64,000 bases of DNA from Paenibacillus oralis (GTDB lineage: Bacteria > Bacillota > Bacilli > Paenibacillales > Paenibacillaceae). Position 1 is the stretch's first letter. Every line of letters starts with the position of its first letter. Location: NCBI RefSeq assembly GCF_003863965.1, contig NZ_RRCN01000001.1:3120304-3184303 (forward strand), given 5' to 3'. This document shows positions 54,428 to 63,862 of the stretch, piece by piece. A program made the position numbers and the translations under genes. Under the pieces are notes generated by a model. The model saw only the letters and a program-made list of their open reading frames with translations. It had not been told where the DNA came from and searched no databases.

Positions 54428-55255
54428 CTACAGAAACTCCTGCTTATGTTCCTTCGCCCACTCGGCGAACGTGCGGGCCGGCCTACCGAGCACCTGCAGG
54501 GTCGTCGGCAGCACGGTGTAGCCGGCTTCGGGCGTGTTTTTCGCCATCTGCACAAAAAACTCGACGCTCTCCTCGTCATAGCCCTGGTCCCGCCATTGCT
54601 GCCGCGCCTCTTCCTCCGTCAGCTCGACGAACGGGATGTCCTTCCCGATGGCGGCCGCGATCGTGCGCACCGCTTCCTTGCGCGTCAGTGCTTCGGGACC
54701 GGTCAGCGCATACGTCCGGCCGTGATGGCCGTCTTCCAGCAGTGCCCGGACGGCGACCGCGGCGATGTCTCCTTCATGCACCCGCGCGCTCAGCGCCTCG
54801 CCGTAAAATTCCCGCACGATGCCTTCCGTGCGAATCATATCCCGCCAATCCGCCAGCACGTTGGCCATAAATTCGGCTGGCTTGACCAGCGTCCACTGCA
54901 TGCCGCTGGCCTGCAGCGCTGCCTCGACCGGTCCTTCTTCGAAACCGACCAACACGACGACCCGTTTCACGCCGGCCGCCTCCGCCAGCGCCACCACTTG
55001 CGGGTCCGTGTCGAGGTCAGCCTCGGGCTCATCGCTGGAGGTGATCAGAAACACCGCCTCCACGCCTTGCATCACCTCCCGCAGCGTTTCGGGCTTCATC
55101 AGGTCGCCCGCGGCGATCTGCACGCCTTCCGGCAGCTTCGTTTTCGCTTGCCCGGGATTCCGCGTTAATGCCCGCACGGGCATTCCCCGCTTCACCAGTA
55201 AATCCGTCACATGTTGTCCGACCGTCCCTGTTGCACCTGTCACTAAAATCGTCAT
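54428..55255 (-). CDS. NmrA-like NAD(P)-binding reductase
   Basis: A 275-residue atypical SDR of the NmrA/QOR2 group. It opens MTILVTGATGTVGQHVTDLL with the GxxGxxG loop and Arg in RALTRNPGQA for NADP. WTLVKPAEFMANVL marks the substrate side, and no YxxxK is present, as usual for this group. It probably senses or reduces quinone-like compounds. Its start overlaps the stop of the WYL regulator by 4 bp, so it is coupled to it. Confidence 0.9.
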   Translation of the reverse strand: MTILVTGATGTVGQHVTDLLVKRGMPVRALTRNPGQAKTKLPEGVQIAAGDLMKPETLREVMQGVEAVFLITSSDEPEADLDTDPQVVALAEAAGVKRVVVLVGFEEGPVEAALQASGMQWTLVKPAEFMANVLADWRDMIRTEGIVREFYGEALSARVHEGDIAAVAVRALLEDGHHGRTYALTGPEALTRKEAVRTIAAAIGKDIPFVELTEEEARQQWRDQGYDEESVEFFVQMAKNTPEAGYTVLPTTLQVLGRPARTFAEWAKEHKQEFL

Positions 55256-56165
55256 GTTGCATCTCCTCCTTGTTTTTTCATGTAATGCTGGCGGATGGCT
55301 TCGAGATGGGCAACAATATCATCCCGCAGTTCGCCCGGTGACACGATGTCGACCTTCGTTCCGTAGCTGGTGATGACCGAGAGCGCATACTCCTTCGTAT
55401 AAAAGGTCGTATGTACGTCGATGCAATCCCCAAGGTACGTACATTCGCCCGGAAACTGCTCAAGCACGCGGGTGCGCGCCGTGGGGGCGAAGCGAAGATG
55501 GGCCCGGATCCCCAGCGTTTCTTCCTGTTCCGGCTCGTCCGGAGTAGTTCTGGGGACGAATGCCGCTTCCGACACATCGAGGCGAATGATCCGCGATATG
55601 CGGAAATACCTTTTCGCCTGGCGCAAGCGGCAGTACCCTTCCAGATACCAGACGCCGTTTTCCCACAGCAGATTCAATGGTTCCACGCTGCGCTCGGATG
55701 GCGCGCCATAGGCGTTCCCATAAGCCAGTTCGACCACGCGCGACTGCCGGATGGCCTGGAACAACCGCCGGACGTAGTCCCGCTCATGTTCCGGGGCGTT
55801 CATGCTTAGAATGACGGCTTCATGGTTTCCATCGCTCGCCAGCGCCGGATGCAGGCTGGCCAGCTTCCGCATCGCGGATGCCGCAGCGCCGCCCATCGCT
55901 CCTTCCATCGCCTTCAAAAGCGAATAGATCACCGACAAGTCTTCGAGCGAGAAGTGCTGCCGTGTGAGAAAAAATCCGTTCATCAGCTCGAATCCGCCAT
56001 CCGCGCCGGTGAACGAGGCGACCGGGATGCCGGCCTGATTGATCAATTCGACGTCACGGTAAACGGTGCGCACCGACACTTCGAACTTGCCGGCCAACTG
56101 CGCGGCGGTCACCCTTTTTTAGCCATCAACTCCAGCGTGATTCCGAGCAAACGGTCCAATCTCAC
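55252..56165 (-). pseudogene. YafY-type HTH/WYL-domain regulator, frameshifted near the start
   Basis: The frame 55252-56112 gives 286 residues: TAAQLAGKFEVSVRTVYRDV (recognition helix), a WYL domain with SRVVELAYGN and ENGVWYLEGYCRLRQAKRYF, and a C-terminal WCX part. The true start is GTG at 56165 (AGGAGG upstream), which reads VRLDRLLGITLELMAKK and then runs into a stop because the A run at 56113-56122 has 6 A instead of 7. It is either an assembly error or a mutation that removes the first helix. It likely represses the NmrA-like gene after it via the dyad at 56231-56249. Confidence 0.75.
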
Positions 56166-56230
56166 GGCCATCGCCTCCTCTGCCGATAAACTTGTGCAGG
56201 TCATCTGAGAACGATCCTACACTAATAATT

Positions 56231-56249
56231 CTGACAACATGGTTGTCAG
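56231..56249. promoter_or_regulatory. operator-like dyad CTGACAAC-ATG-GTTGTCAG
   Basis: A perfect 8-bp dyad with 3-bp spacer, 66 bp upstream of the WYL regulator start, a probable site for that regulator. Confidence 0.65.
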
Positions 56250-56363
56250 GGTTGGAGATGCAACATTTGTTCATCTAAGATAATCTGATATTTAAGCCCG
56301 CAAACATTTCTTTAACATTTGCCTGTTATGCTGATTCCACTTGCGGAGAAATGAGGTTTTTTT

Positions 56364-57035
56364 ATGATTAATATACTTGTTGTGGAAGACGATATAAAGC
56401 TTAATCAAATCGTTTGCAGTTATTTAAGCGATCACGGATACGCCGCCAAAGGGTGTGTGAACCCGCGGGAGGCCTATGATTTAATGTATAACAATCTGTA
56501 CGGTCTGATCATTTCGGACATTATGATGCCTGAGATCGATGGCTATGAATTTGCCGAAACCGTGCGGGATCTCAACAAGAACATCCCCATTTTGTTTATG
56601 ACGGCCCGTGACGATATTTCTTCCAAGCAGCGGGGTTTTCGGGTCGGCATTGACGATTACATGGTGAAACCGGTCGATCTGGATGAATTGGTGCTGCGGG
56701 TGGGTGCGCTGCTCCGCCGGGCGAATATAGCCAATGAAAGGCGCTTGTCGGTGGGGAGGCTGGTGATGGACGCGGACGCGATGACGGCGACAGTGAGCGG
56801 GGAAGACATTCCGGTGACCGTGCGTGAATTCAATATCCTGTATAAGCTGCTGTCTTATCCAAAGCACACTTTTTCCCGTGCCCAACTTATGGATGAGTTC
56901 TGGGGCATCGATAGCAAAACCAGCCTGCGCGCCGTGGATGTCTATATCACCAAGCTCCGGGACAAGTTCTCCAGCTGTGACGATTTTAAAATCGTTACCG
57001 TGCACGGCTTGGGATATAAGGCGATCGTGGAATGA
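56364..57035 (+). CDS. OmpR/PhoB-family response regulator
   Basis: A 223-residue DNA-binding regulator. The receiver has VVEDD (9-10), phosphoacceptor Asp52 in LIISDIMMPEIDGYEF, Thr in FMTARDD and Lys in MVKPVD. The winged helix (about 125-223) ends TVHGLGYKAIVE. The ATG follows TGAGGTTTTTTT, a weak site. The stop overlaps the kinase start by 4 bp. It may control the mannanase downstream or the envelope; no target is shown by the sequence. Confidence 0.93.
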   Translation: MINILVVEDDIKLNQIVCSYLSDHGYAAKGCVNPREAYDLMYNNLYGLIISDIMMPEIDGYEFAETVRDLNKNIPILFMTARDDISSKQRGFRVGIDDYMVKPVDLDELVLRVGALLRRANIANERRLSVGRLVMDADAMTATVSGEDIPVTVREFNILYKLLSYPKHTFSRAQLMDEFWGIDSKTSLRAVDVYITKLRDKFSSCDDFKIVTVHGLGYKAIVE

Positions 57036-58108
57036 AAAAGAAGCCGATCAAAAAGGACGTCCGAGTAAAAGCAAAGCATTTTTCGTGGAAGGACTACGCG
57101 CTAATCTATTTTGTACTGCTGACGTTGTCCGCCGGACAAGTGATGATTTATGCCAGAACCATGGGGATGAAGGTTTTCGGCATGCCCCCGGTTTATATTT
57201 TGGGGATGCTCGGATATTGGGCGATTGTTACGGCTATTTTTTGCTTTGTTGTCGCCCGTCAGAAGTTTCGCACTTTCGACAAACCGATGAGAAAACTTAG
57301 CGAGGCCGCCAAGCAAGTAGCCGAAGGAGATTTTTCGCTCTATCTCGAGCCTGTACACTCTGCGGATAAGCTGGATTATGTGGATGTCATGTTTGAGGAT
57401 TTCAATAAAATGGTGGAGGAACTGGGCAGCATCGAAACGCTGAAAAACGATTTTATCGCCAATGTGTCCCATGAAATCAAGACTCCGCTGTCGGTGATCC
57501 AAAGCTACGCCACGGTGCTGCAAAAGCAAGATTTGCCGCCGGAACAACGCAAGGAATACGCCGACACGATCATCGCCGCCTCCAAAAAACTGACGGCGCT
57601 GGTGACCAATATTTTAAAGCTCAACAAGCTGGAAAATCAGGAGATTACGCCGGCCAGCGAGCCTTTTGACCTGTGCCGCCAGCTCAGCGACTGCGCGCTC
57701 GCCTTTGAAAATGAGTGGGAACGAAAAGGGATTGAGCTTGTGGCGGATATCGAGGACCGCGCGATCGTCCATGCCGATGCCAGCATGCTGGAGATCGTGT
57801 GGCATAACCTTCTTTCCAATGCGCTGAAATTTACGGAACCCGGGGGCAAAATCACTTTAACGCAAGTTTCGGATGAGGATGACGTGACGGTATCGATTAC
57901 CGACACCGGTTGCGGCATGGACGAGGAAACGATAAAGCATATTTTCGATAAATTTTATCAAGGAGACACCTCCCATTCCGGCGAAGGCAACGGGCTTGGG
58001 CTCGCGCTTTCGCTGCGCGTCATTGAGCTGGCCGGCGGTTCCATCACGGTCCGGAGCGAACCGGGTGAGGGGACTACCTTTACCGTAAGACTAAAAGCCG
58101 GAGAATAA
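57032..58108 (+). CDS. sensor histidine kinase
   Basis: A 358-residue membrane kinase. Two membrane helices (about 22-40 and 55-75) frame a short external loop. HAMP is about 78-130. H-box His147 is in NVSHEIKTPLSV. The ATPase domain has LLSNALKFTE, DTGCGMDEE, IFDKFYQGD and GNGLGLALS. It pairs with the regulator at 56364. The basic N-terminus KKKPIKKDVRVKAK keeps the first segment inside. Signal unknown. Confidence 0.92.
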   Translation: MKKKPIKKDVRVKAKHFSWKDYALIYFVLLTLSAGQVMIYARTMGMKVFGMPPVYILGMLGYWAIVTAIFCFVVARQKFRTFDKPMRKLSEAAKQVAEGDFSLYLEPVHSADKLDYVDVMFEDFNKMVEELGSIETLKNDFIANVSHEIKTPLSVIQSYATVLQKQDLPPEQRKEYADTIIAASKKLTALVTNILKLNKLENQEITPASEPFDLCRQLSDCALAFENEWERKGIELVADIEDRAIVHADASMLEIVWHNLLSNALKFTEPGGKITLTQVSDEDDVTVSITDTGCGMDEETIKHIFDKFYQGDTSHSGEGNGLGLALSLRVIELAGGSITVRSEPGEGTTFTVRLKAGE

Positions 58109-58145
58109 GCGAGTATCCAAAACCCGGTCCTCTCTTCACTTTAAA

Positions 58146-58271
58146 TTGGAAAAATCCAATAGATTTCGCCCAAGTCGCCCGTTTCGCGCCTGCCGAGCCT
58201 AATCAGTTGGAAATCTCCAATCAAGCTGCCGCATTTGCCGCTCAATTTTCAATTCTATTGGATATTTCCAA
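58146..58271. repeat. three TTGGA-N4-TCCAA palindromes upstream of the mannanase
   Basis: Palindromes at 58146-58159, 58207-58220 and 58258-58271, with a half-copy ATTGGAAGATGGAGG at about 58299. They may be operators of the mannanase gene or a third intergenic repeat family. No gene lies in 58109-58395. Confidence 0.55.
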
Positions 58272-58395
58272 TCATAAATACGCCTAATATTACTGTGATT
58301 GATTGGAAGATGGAGGAAAATGGCGTATTTTGGCGAATTACCTACTTGCCTTTAGAAAAGTTGTATATTCTTTCCGCACAAGGAGGAAAACATTT

Positions 58396-60867
58396 ATGGC
58401 GAGTAGGGTACGAGCAAGGTCCAAAGCAATTTTTTTACGGATTGCGGCTGCGTTTTTGGCAGTCATTCTGGCGTCAACGGTGATCGTGGCAGCGCCGGGC
58501 CAAGTCCTGGCCGCAGGAGACAATCTGCTGACAAATCCCGGATTTGAAGCCGGGGATGCCGCTTGGGAGAAGTGGGGAAACCCGGTGGTTACGACAGCGG
58601 AAAAACACAGCGGGAACCAGTCCCTTCAGGTGAAACGAAATACGGGGGGAGCTTCCCAATCCGTGGCCGTGAAGGCCGGGAAAACATACCGGATCGGAGT
58701 TTGGGTTAAATTTGCCGGCACCGGCGTGACCAGCCATACGATTTCTATGGAGTACTTCGGTTCCCAGCAGGGAAAAGAAAGCCTGAAATTCTCCGGATCG
58801 ACGGACTGGGAGTATCAAGAAGTCTTATTTACTCCTGCTGCCGGTGTGCAGCATGTCCGGGTATCTTTTTGGAATAACACGGCGGTGGATTATTTTATTG
58901 ACGATGCGGTAATTCGGGAATATGCGGACGAGGAACCGCCAACCGCACCCGGAGCATTGGAGACGGAGCATATTCAAAACGGCCTGAAGCTGACCTGGAC
59001 AGGTTCTACGGATGATTCCGGCGTGGAGGCATACCAGCTTTCCTACAAGAAGACGGAGGATTCCGGCTGGCAGACTGCGAATGTCCCCCACGTGGAGGGG
59101 CAAAGTGAATACACCTATAGCCTCGATAATCTGGAAGCCTATCAGGTATATGCGATCAAGCTCGTTGCTGTGGACGAGGCGGGCAACCTATCGGACGCCG
59201 TTATTGGGCTGGAAGCCACACCAGGCCCCAACCTGGTGGAAAATCCGGGGCTTGAGACCGGTTCCGTGTCGCCTTGGGAGGTATGGAAAAACCTTGAGAC
59301 CACCACGGACAATCCGCATAGCGGCCAATACGCCCTGAAGATCAAAAATCTGACCGGCGGCGGCACCAAGAAAATGAACGCAACGCCCGATACCACCTAT
59401 TTGGTCAGCTTTTGGACCCGGTTCGCCAGCGAGCCGGTCACAAGCTTCGGACTAGATTTCAGTTTATTCGGGTCAACGGAAACCAAGGTGCCAATGACTA
59501 CCCCGGTCAGCACGGAATGGACGAAGACCCAGGGGAAGGTTAAGGCCGGAATCAGCGACAAGCTGATGAGACTGGCCATGTGGAATACGACGGGCGTCGT
59601 CATGTTTATGGATGATGTTTTTGTAGGGGCCCTGCCCGAGCTTCCGGAAAACCTTGAGCCCAGCGTCCCGGCCAATGTTAAGGTAAACGGTGTGGACTGG
59701 GTATCGGCGGACCTGAGGTGGGAGGCGTCGGAAGGACCTTATGGGGTAAAGGCTTATACGGTATCCTATAAGGAAGAGGGGGAAAATGAGGAATGGCGGA
59801 CGGTAACGGTTCCCGCTGTCCAGGGGCAGACGTCTTATTCCTATAAACTGGAAGGCTTATCTCCGGAAACGGATTATGACATTGAAGTAAAAGCTGTCAG
59901 CGAAGGAGATCTGGTTTCGGAGGGAGCGGCTTTACGGGCAGCCACAAGCTCTGTGAGAGCCTCCAACCCGGATGCCTCCGCCGAGGCGCTATCTCTGCTG
60001 GAGCGTTTGTATGACACCACGGGGAACGGTATTTTTACAGGGCAGCACAATTATTATGAGGACCCCTCCAACTGGTACAATAAAGCAGCCGGAATAACCG
60101 GCGTTTATCCGGCCTTGTGGGGCTCCGATTTTGCCTATTATACGGGCGGCGACTTTGCGGGCTTAAGACAAAAGATGATTAATACCGCCATCGCCAAAGC
60201 CCAAAGCGGCGCCATGATCACCTTGACCTATCACCAAATTCGTCCTTTTGATCCCAAAACGGCCGGATGGGAAAGCGTAAAAGCGAAGGTAACGGAGGAG
60301 CAAATGGAGGAGATCGTTACCCCCGGTACGGACCTGTATAATCAGTGGGCAGCTCAGGTGGACGAGGTAGCCGGTTACCTGACCCAGCTTAAGGACGAGG
60401 GAATCCCTGTTTTGTGGCGGCCTTACCATGAGATGAACGCGGAATTTTTCTGGTGGGGCGGACGCCCGGAGCTGTTCAAGCAATTATGGATAAACATGTA
60501 TGACAGGTTCACCAATGTTCATCATTTGGATAACTTGATCTGGGTATGGAGTCCAAACGCGGAAAGCGAATGGGCCTTTGACTCGGCTCCTTATTATCCT
60601 GGACACGACTATGTGGATGTGCTGGCCATGGATATCTATAATAACGACTACAAGGACGCCTATTATGAAAAACTAGTGGACCTCAGCGGCGGAAGACCTA
60701 TCGCCATCGGCGAAAACGGGGAGCTGCCCGACCCTAAGGTATTAAAGGAAAAACAACCCCGGTTTGTCTACTTTATGACCTGGTCCGAATACCTGACGAA
60801 TAAAAATTCCGCGGAGAAAATCAATTCGCTGTATCACGATTCGCGTTCGATTAATAACGGGAATTAA
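58396..60867 (+). CDS. secreted modular GH26 beta-mannanase
   Basis: An 823-residue exported enzyme that cleaves beta-1,4-mannan. Order: signal peptide (about 1-42, cut after VLA-A), CBM-like sandwich 1 (NLLTNPGFEAGDAAWEKW, about 45-175), fibronectin III 1 (about 180-275), CBM-like sandwich 2 (NLVENPGLETGSVSPWEVW, about 277-415), fibronectin III 2 (about 420-510) and the GH26 barrel (about 520-815). The catalytic acid/base Glu is in VLWRPYHEMNAEFFWWG and the nucleophile Glu in IAIGENGEL. The ATG at 58396 follows AGGAGGAAAACATTT; an upstream in-frame start (58303) would add 31 residues before the signal peptide. Confidence 0.92.
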   Translation: MASRVRARSKAIFLRIAAAFLAVILASTVIVAAPGQVLAAGDNLLTNPGFEAGDAAWEKWGNPVVTTAEKHSGNQSLQVKRNTGGASQSVAVKAGKTYRIGVWVKFAGTGVTSHTISMEYFGSQQGKESLKFSGSTDWEYQEVLFTPAAGVQHVRVSFWNNTAVDYFIDDAVIREYADEEPPTAPGALETEHIQNGLKLTWTGSTDDSGVEAYQLSYKKTEDSGWQTANVPHVEGQSEYTYSLDNLEAYQVYAIKLVAVDEAGNLSDAVIGLEATPGPNLVENPGLETGSVSPWEVWKNLETTTDNPHSGQYALKIKNLTGGGTKKMNATPDTTYLVSFWTRFASEPVTSFGLDFSLFGSTETKVPMTTPVSTEWTKTQGKVKAGISDKLMRLAMWNTTGVVMFMDDVFVGALPELPENLEPSVPANVKVNGVDWVSADLRWEASEGPYGVKAYTVSYKEEGENEEWRTVTVPAVQGQTSYSYKLEGLSPETDYDIEVKAVSEGDLVSEGAALRAATSSVRASNPDASAEALSLLERLYDTTGNGIFTGQHNYYEDPSNWYNKAAGITGVYPALWGSDFAYYTGGDFAGLRQKMINTAIAKAQSGAMITLTYHQIRPFDPKTAGWESVKAKVTEEQMEEIVTPGTDLYNQWAAQVDEVAGYLTQLKDEGIPVLWRPYHEMNAEFFWWGGRPELFKQLWINMYDRFTNVHHLDNLIWVWSPNAESEWAFDSAPYYPGHDYVDVLAMDIYNNDYKDAYYEKLVDLSGGRPIAIGENGELPDPKVLKEKQPRFVYFMTWSEYLTNKNSAEKINSLYHDSRSINNGN

Positions 60868-61048
60868 TGTTAAAGTAACGAAACGCACCGTATTTGCTCA
60901 AACTTTATACTCGAAAAAGGTTCCTCTGAAAAGGGGGGCCCTTTCTCCTTGCAAAGATTTTCATTCAAATTTAAATGAATACATTGCTAAAAGTTAACCA
61001 CCTTATATTACAATAGACAGTACAACAGGTTGAAAGGGGGCTCCCGCT

Positions 61049-61492
61049 GTGAGCGAGGCGGAAAACCATGCCGTCGTTCTTTTTGACGGAGTATGTAATT
61101 TTTGCAACGGATCAGTGCAGTTCATCATTCGGAGGGATCGGGCCGGTTACTTCCGGTTTGCCTCGCTGCAGTCGAATGCGGCGAAGTCGCTGCTCGCCGT
61201 GCGGACGGAAGCGCCCAGTCTCGACTCGATCATTTTGATTGAAAATGATCGGGTATTCACCGAATCAACCGCGGTGCTTCGTATCGCTCGAAGATTGGAT
61301 GGGGTCTGGAAAGGAGCGGCCCTGTTTCTCATCGTCCCTAAACCGGTTCGGGACTGGGCCTACCGCTTATTTGCCCGAAATCGATACCGCTGGTTCGGTA
61401 AACGCAGCGAATGTATGTTGCCGACACCGGAGCAGCGGCAGCGGTTTATAAGCATGGATGAAGCGGAGGAAGCCTTGAGTCCCAATTTGTGA
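61049..61492 (+). CDS. DCC-family thiol-disulfide oxidoreductase-like protein (DUF393)
   Basis: A 147-residue protein with the DCC signature VLFDGVCNFCNGSVQF (Asp-x-x-Cys-x-x-Cys) and FASLQS, then RIARRLDG and a C-terminal WFGKRSECMLPT. It is related to YuxK; the fold is thioredoxin-like and the role is not established. GTG at 61049 follows AAGGGGGCTCCCGCT. Monocistronic. Confidence 0.87.
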   Translation: MSEAENHAVVLFDGVCNFCNGSVQFIIRRDRAGYFRFASLQSNAAKSLLAVRTEAPSLDSIILIENDRVFTESTAVLRIARRLDGVWKGAALFLIVPKPVRDWAYRLFARNRYRWFGKRSECMLPTPEQRQRFISMDEAEEALSPNL

Positions 61493-61613
61493 ATTTATTA
61501 AATTACTAATAGGGTACGGTCATAAAAGATTCCTCTGCAAAGGGGGATATGCTACAACGGAACAAGAACGTTTGTTCGCGAATAAACAGGTGCATCGTAA
61601 TGGAGGATTTCAA

Positions 61614-62090
61614 ATGTCTATTAATCATGAACAGCTTACTAACTTCCTTGTAGAAGCTAAAAGAAACACTTATGCATCCCAGGGTGATGATGCATCGGTT
61701 CAACCTTTATTAAACGGTTCAAAACAACTCGAATATCGCAGTGGTGATTATTTTTATCGGGATATTTACTTTGGCTCGGCTTTCTTTATTGGACAAGAAA
61801 CGGTTGAGTTTGAGAATCGTCCAATCTGGTCAATGGTCTATTCAGGCGGTGTCATCATCCCGAATTCAGATGAGGATATCATTGGTACGATCTATAGTTT
61901 TCTGCGACAAGCATTAAGGTTAGTCGATACAAAGTCGATATATCGTGGTCCAAACCGCTTTGAATCGGGCAATTACATTTTCAACAATGAGTACGAAGGT
62001 ACTCTTGATTGCTTTTACGGGAAGGAAATCATTCTCATGGGCGGTCAAAAGGTATATGAATTGCAATACAATGGAGGGGTAGTTAGATAA
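61614..62090 (+). CDS. DUF5680 domain protein
   Basis: A 158-residue soluble protein of unknown function. LTNFLVEAKRNTYASQGDDA, KQLEYRSGDYFYRDIYFG, GQETVEFENRPIWSMVYSGG and RGPNRFESGNYIF agree with DUF5680, known from proteins of Bacillota often fused to helix-turn-helix domains; here it stands alone. The ATG at 61614 follows GGAGGATTTCAA; a longer frame from 61572 has no such site. Confidence 0.83.
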   Translation: MSINHEQLTNFLVEAKRNTYASQGDDASVQPLLNGSKQLEYRSGDYFYRDIYFGSAFFIGQETVEFENRPIWSMVYSGGVIIPNSDEDIIGTIYSFLRQALRLVDTKSIYRGPNRFESGNYIFNNEYEGTLDCFYGKEIILMGGQKVYELQYNGGVVR

Positions 62091-62184
62091 CCTCTCCTAT
62101 CAACAATAGTTACGATCTACATGTGCTTGACATCAGGAAGGCGTAACTTTTTAGGCGTAGATCCTTTAAGCGAGACCGTCATTC
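62091..62184. other. gap after the DUF5680 gene
   Basis: No gene. The whole stretch to 62613 is non-coding and is filled by two repeat families (62185-62366 and 62436-62582). Confidence 0.5.
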
Positions 62185-62366
62185 TAACGGTTGTGAGCAT
62201 CGTTATTTCGTTAAAATGTAGGGGAAACCAAATTTAACGGTTGCGGCAGAGCTTATTTTGCCTTTTTTCTGCAGATTCAAGCCTTTTCACCCCAATAAGC
62301 GCGATTACAACCGTTAGAAATTGAAATCCCGACTTTTCGGCTAAATAAGCTCGACTACATCCGTTA
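62185..62366. repeat. four-unit TAACGG element, copy 3
   Basis: TAACGG at 62185 and 62235, CCGTTA ending at 62316 and 62366: order ++--, spacings 50, 81 and 50, total 182 bp. Units continue TTGTGAGCATCG and TTGCGGCAGAGC, then TTATT. Confidence 0.85.
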
Positions 62367-62435
62367 GCGAAATACTGGGAGAACATAACGGAAAAAAAGT
62401 CGCTATTTCGGCGATATCAGCCCACTTGAGAATAG

Positions 62436-62582
62436 AGGGAATTTATGCCTCTATTTTCCATCGTTGTAAGGAAATGCCCTGTTCTGAACCATTCAGAGGG
62501 AAATAAGTACAAAAAATTCCGCTAATGGGGATGAGCACTCTCTGTTGAGGAAAATAAGACCATAAAATTCCCCTATTTTTCC
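62436..62582. repeat. second intergenic repeat family, three units
   Basis: GGAAAATAnnnnnCATAAATTCCC-type units: minus strand at 62437-62460, plus strand at about 62499-62520 (GGGAAATAAGTACAAAAAAT) and 62549-62572 (GGAAAATAAGACCATAAAAT). The 62613 gene end follows. Confidence 0.5.
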
Positions 62583-62613
62583 AGGCCGAAAGATTTTGCA
62601 ATCCGGGACCTCC

Positions 62614-63723
62614 TCAACCCCGCTCCCCAAACTCCTTATCAACCGCGGCCAAGGCGGCGCCGATGATTTGGTGCATGTCATAGTATTTGTAGGTGGCCAA
62701 GCGGCCGCCGAAGATCACATTTGCCTCGGCATCGGCCAGAGCCTTGTATTTCTTGTAGATTTCATTGTTTTTATCGTCGTTGATCGGGTAATAAGGCTCG
62801 TCTCCCGGCTTCCACTCCGTTGGATATTCGTGGGTGATGACCGTTTTGTCTTGCGTTCCGAACTCAAAATGTTTATGCTCGATGATTCGCGTATACGGTG
62901 TTTCTCTATCCGTGTAATTGACCACGGCATTGCCTTGATAATTGGCGGTGTCGTTCAATACGGCCGTCTCGAACCGCAAACTCCGGTATTCAAGCACGCC
63001 GTAGGCGTACTCGAAATATTGGTCGATCATGCCAGTATAAACAATCTTTTTGGCCAGTGGTTCAAACTCTCCCCGGTCATGAAAAAAATCCGCATTTAAT
63101 CTAACGTCTGCGCCCTCAAGCATCTTTTGTATAATGGCCTGGTAACCGCCGATCGGGATGCCTTGATACGTGTCGTTAAAGTAATTGTTGTCATAAGTAA
63201 AACGGACGGGCAGGCGTTTGATGATGAAGGAAGGCAGCTCTTTGGCGGATCTTCCCCACTGTTTTTCCGTGTAGCCTTTGATCAGTTTTTCGTAGATATC
63301 GGTTCCGACCAGAGAAATGGCCTGCTCCTCCAGGTTCCGCGGTTCCGTAATGCCAGCGGCTTTCCTTTGTTCGTCGATTTTCCGTTTAGCCTCATCCGGG
63401 GTGACGACGCCCCATAGTTTGTTGAACGTGTTCATATTAAACGGGAGATTGTAGATTTCCCCCTTGTAATTGGCGATGGGCGAATTAGTATAACGGTTGA
63501 ATTCGGCAAACCGGTTCACATAATCCCAGATCGCTTTGCTGTTGGTATGAAAAATATGGGCGCCGTATTTGTGCACCTGAATGCCTTCGATCTCTTCCGT
63601 GTAGACGTTTCCGCCGATGTGGTTTCTTTTATCGATAACCAGGCACTTTTTGCCTCTTTTTTTGGCCTCATAAGCAAAGACGGCTCCGAACAAACCCGCG
63701 CCGACGATTAAGTAATCATACAT
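62614..63723 (-). CDS. glf: UDP-galactopyranose mutase
   Basis: A 369-residue FAD enzyme that converts UDP-galactopyranose to UDP-galactofuranose for cell-surface glycans. It opens YDYLIVGAGLFGAVFAYEAK (FAD loop), then CLVIDKRNHIGGNVYTE, YGAHIFHTNS, the substrate-binding YTEKQWGRSAKELPS and IKRLPVRFTYDNNYFNDTYQ (cited as two parts), and ends in the FAD-binding IFGGRLATYKYYDMHQIIGAAL region. Length and motifs match the family throughout. It is single-gene here. Confidence 0.97.
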   Translation of the reverse strand: MYDYLIVGAGLFGAVFAYEAKKRGKKCLVIDKRNHIGGNVYTEEIEGIQVHKYGAHIFHTNSKAIWDYVNRFAEFNRYTNSPIANYKGEIYNLPFNMNTFNKLWGVVTPDEAKRKIDEQRKAAGITEPRNLEEQAISLVGTDIYEKLIKGYTEKQWGRSAKELPSFIIKRLPVRFTYDNNYFNDTYQGIPIGGYQAIIQKMLEGADVRLNADFFHDRGEFEPLAKKIVYTGMIDQYFEYAYGVLEYRSLRFETAVLNDTANYQGNAVVNYTDRETPYTRIIEHKHFEFGTQDKTVITHEYPTEWKPGDEPYYPINDDKNNEIYKKYKALADAEANVIFGGRLATYKYYDMHQIIGAALAAVDKEFGERG

Positions 63724-63862
63724 GTCGAAACTCCTTGTAATGTTATACTCCCATCACATCTTAGCATAATCACGCTGTGCCAACTACAGCGCGCCGATAA
63801 ATTTATGCTATACTATTGGCTAATGAGTGTCCGGGACGGGGATGTAGGGGGTTCTAGCCGGA

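Noticed and set aside
54329..55809. plus-strand frames of up to 279 codons
   Set aside because: Antisense to the NmrA-like and WYL genes, whose motifs are unmistakable.
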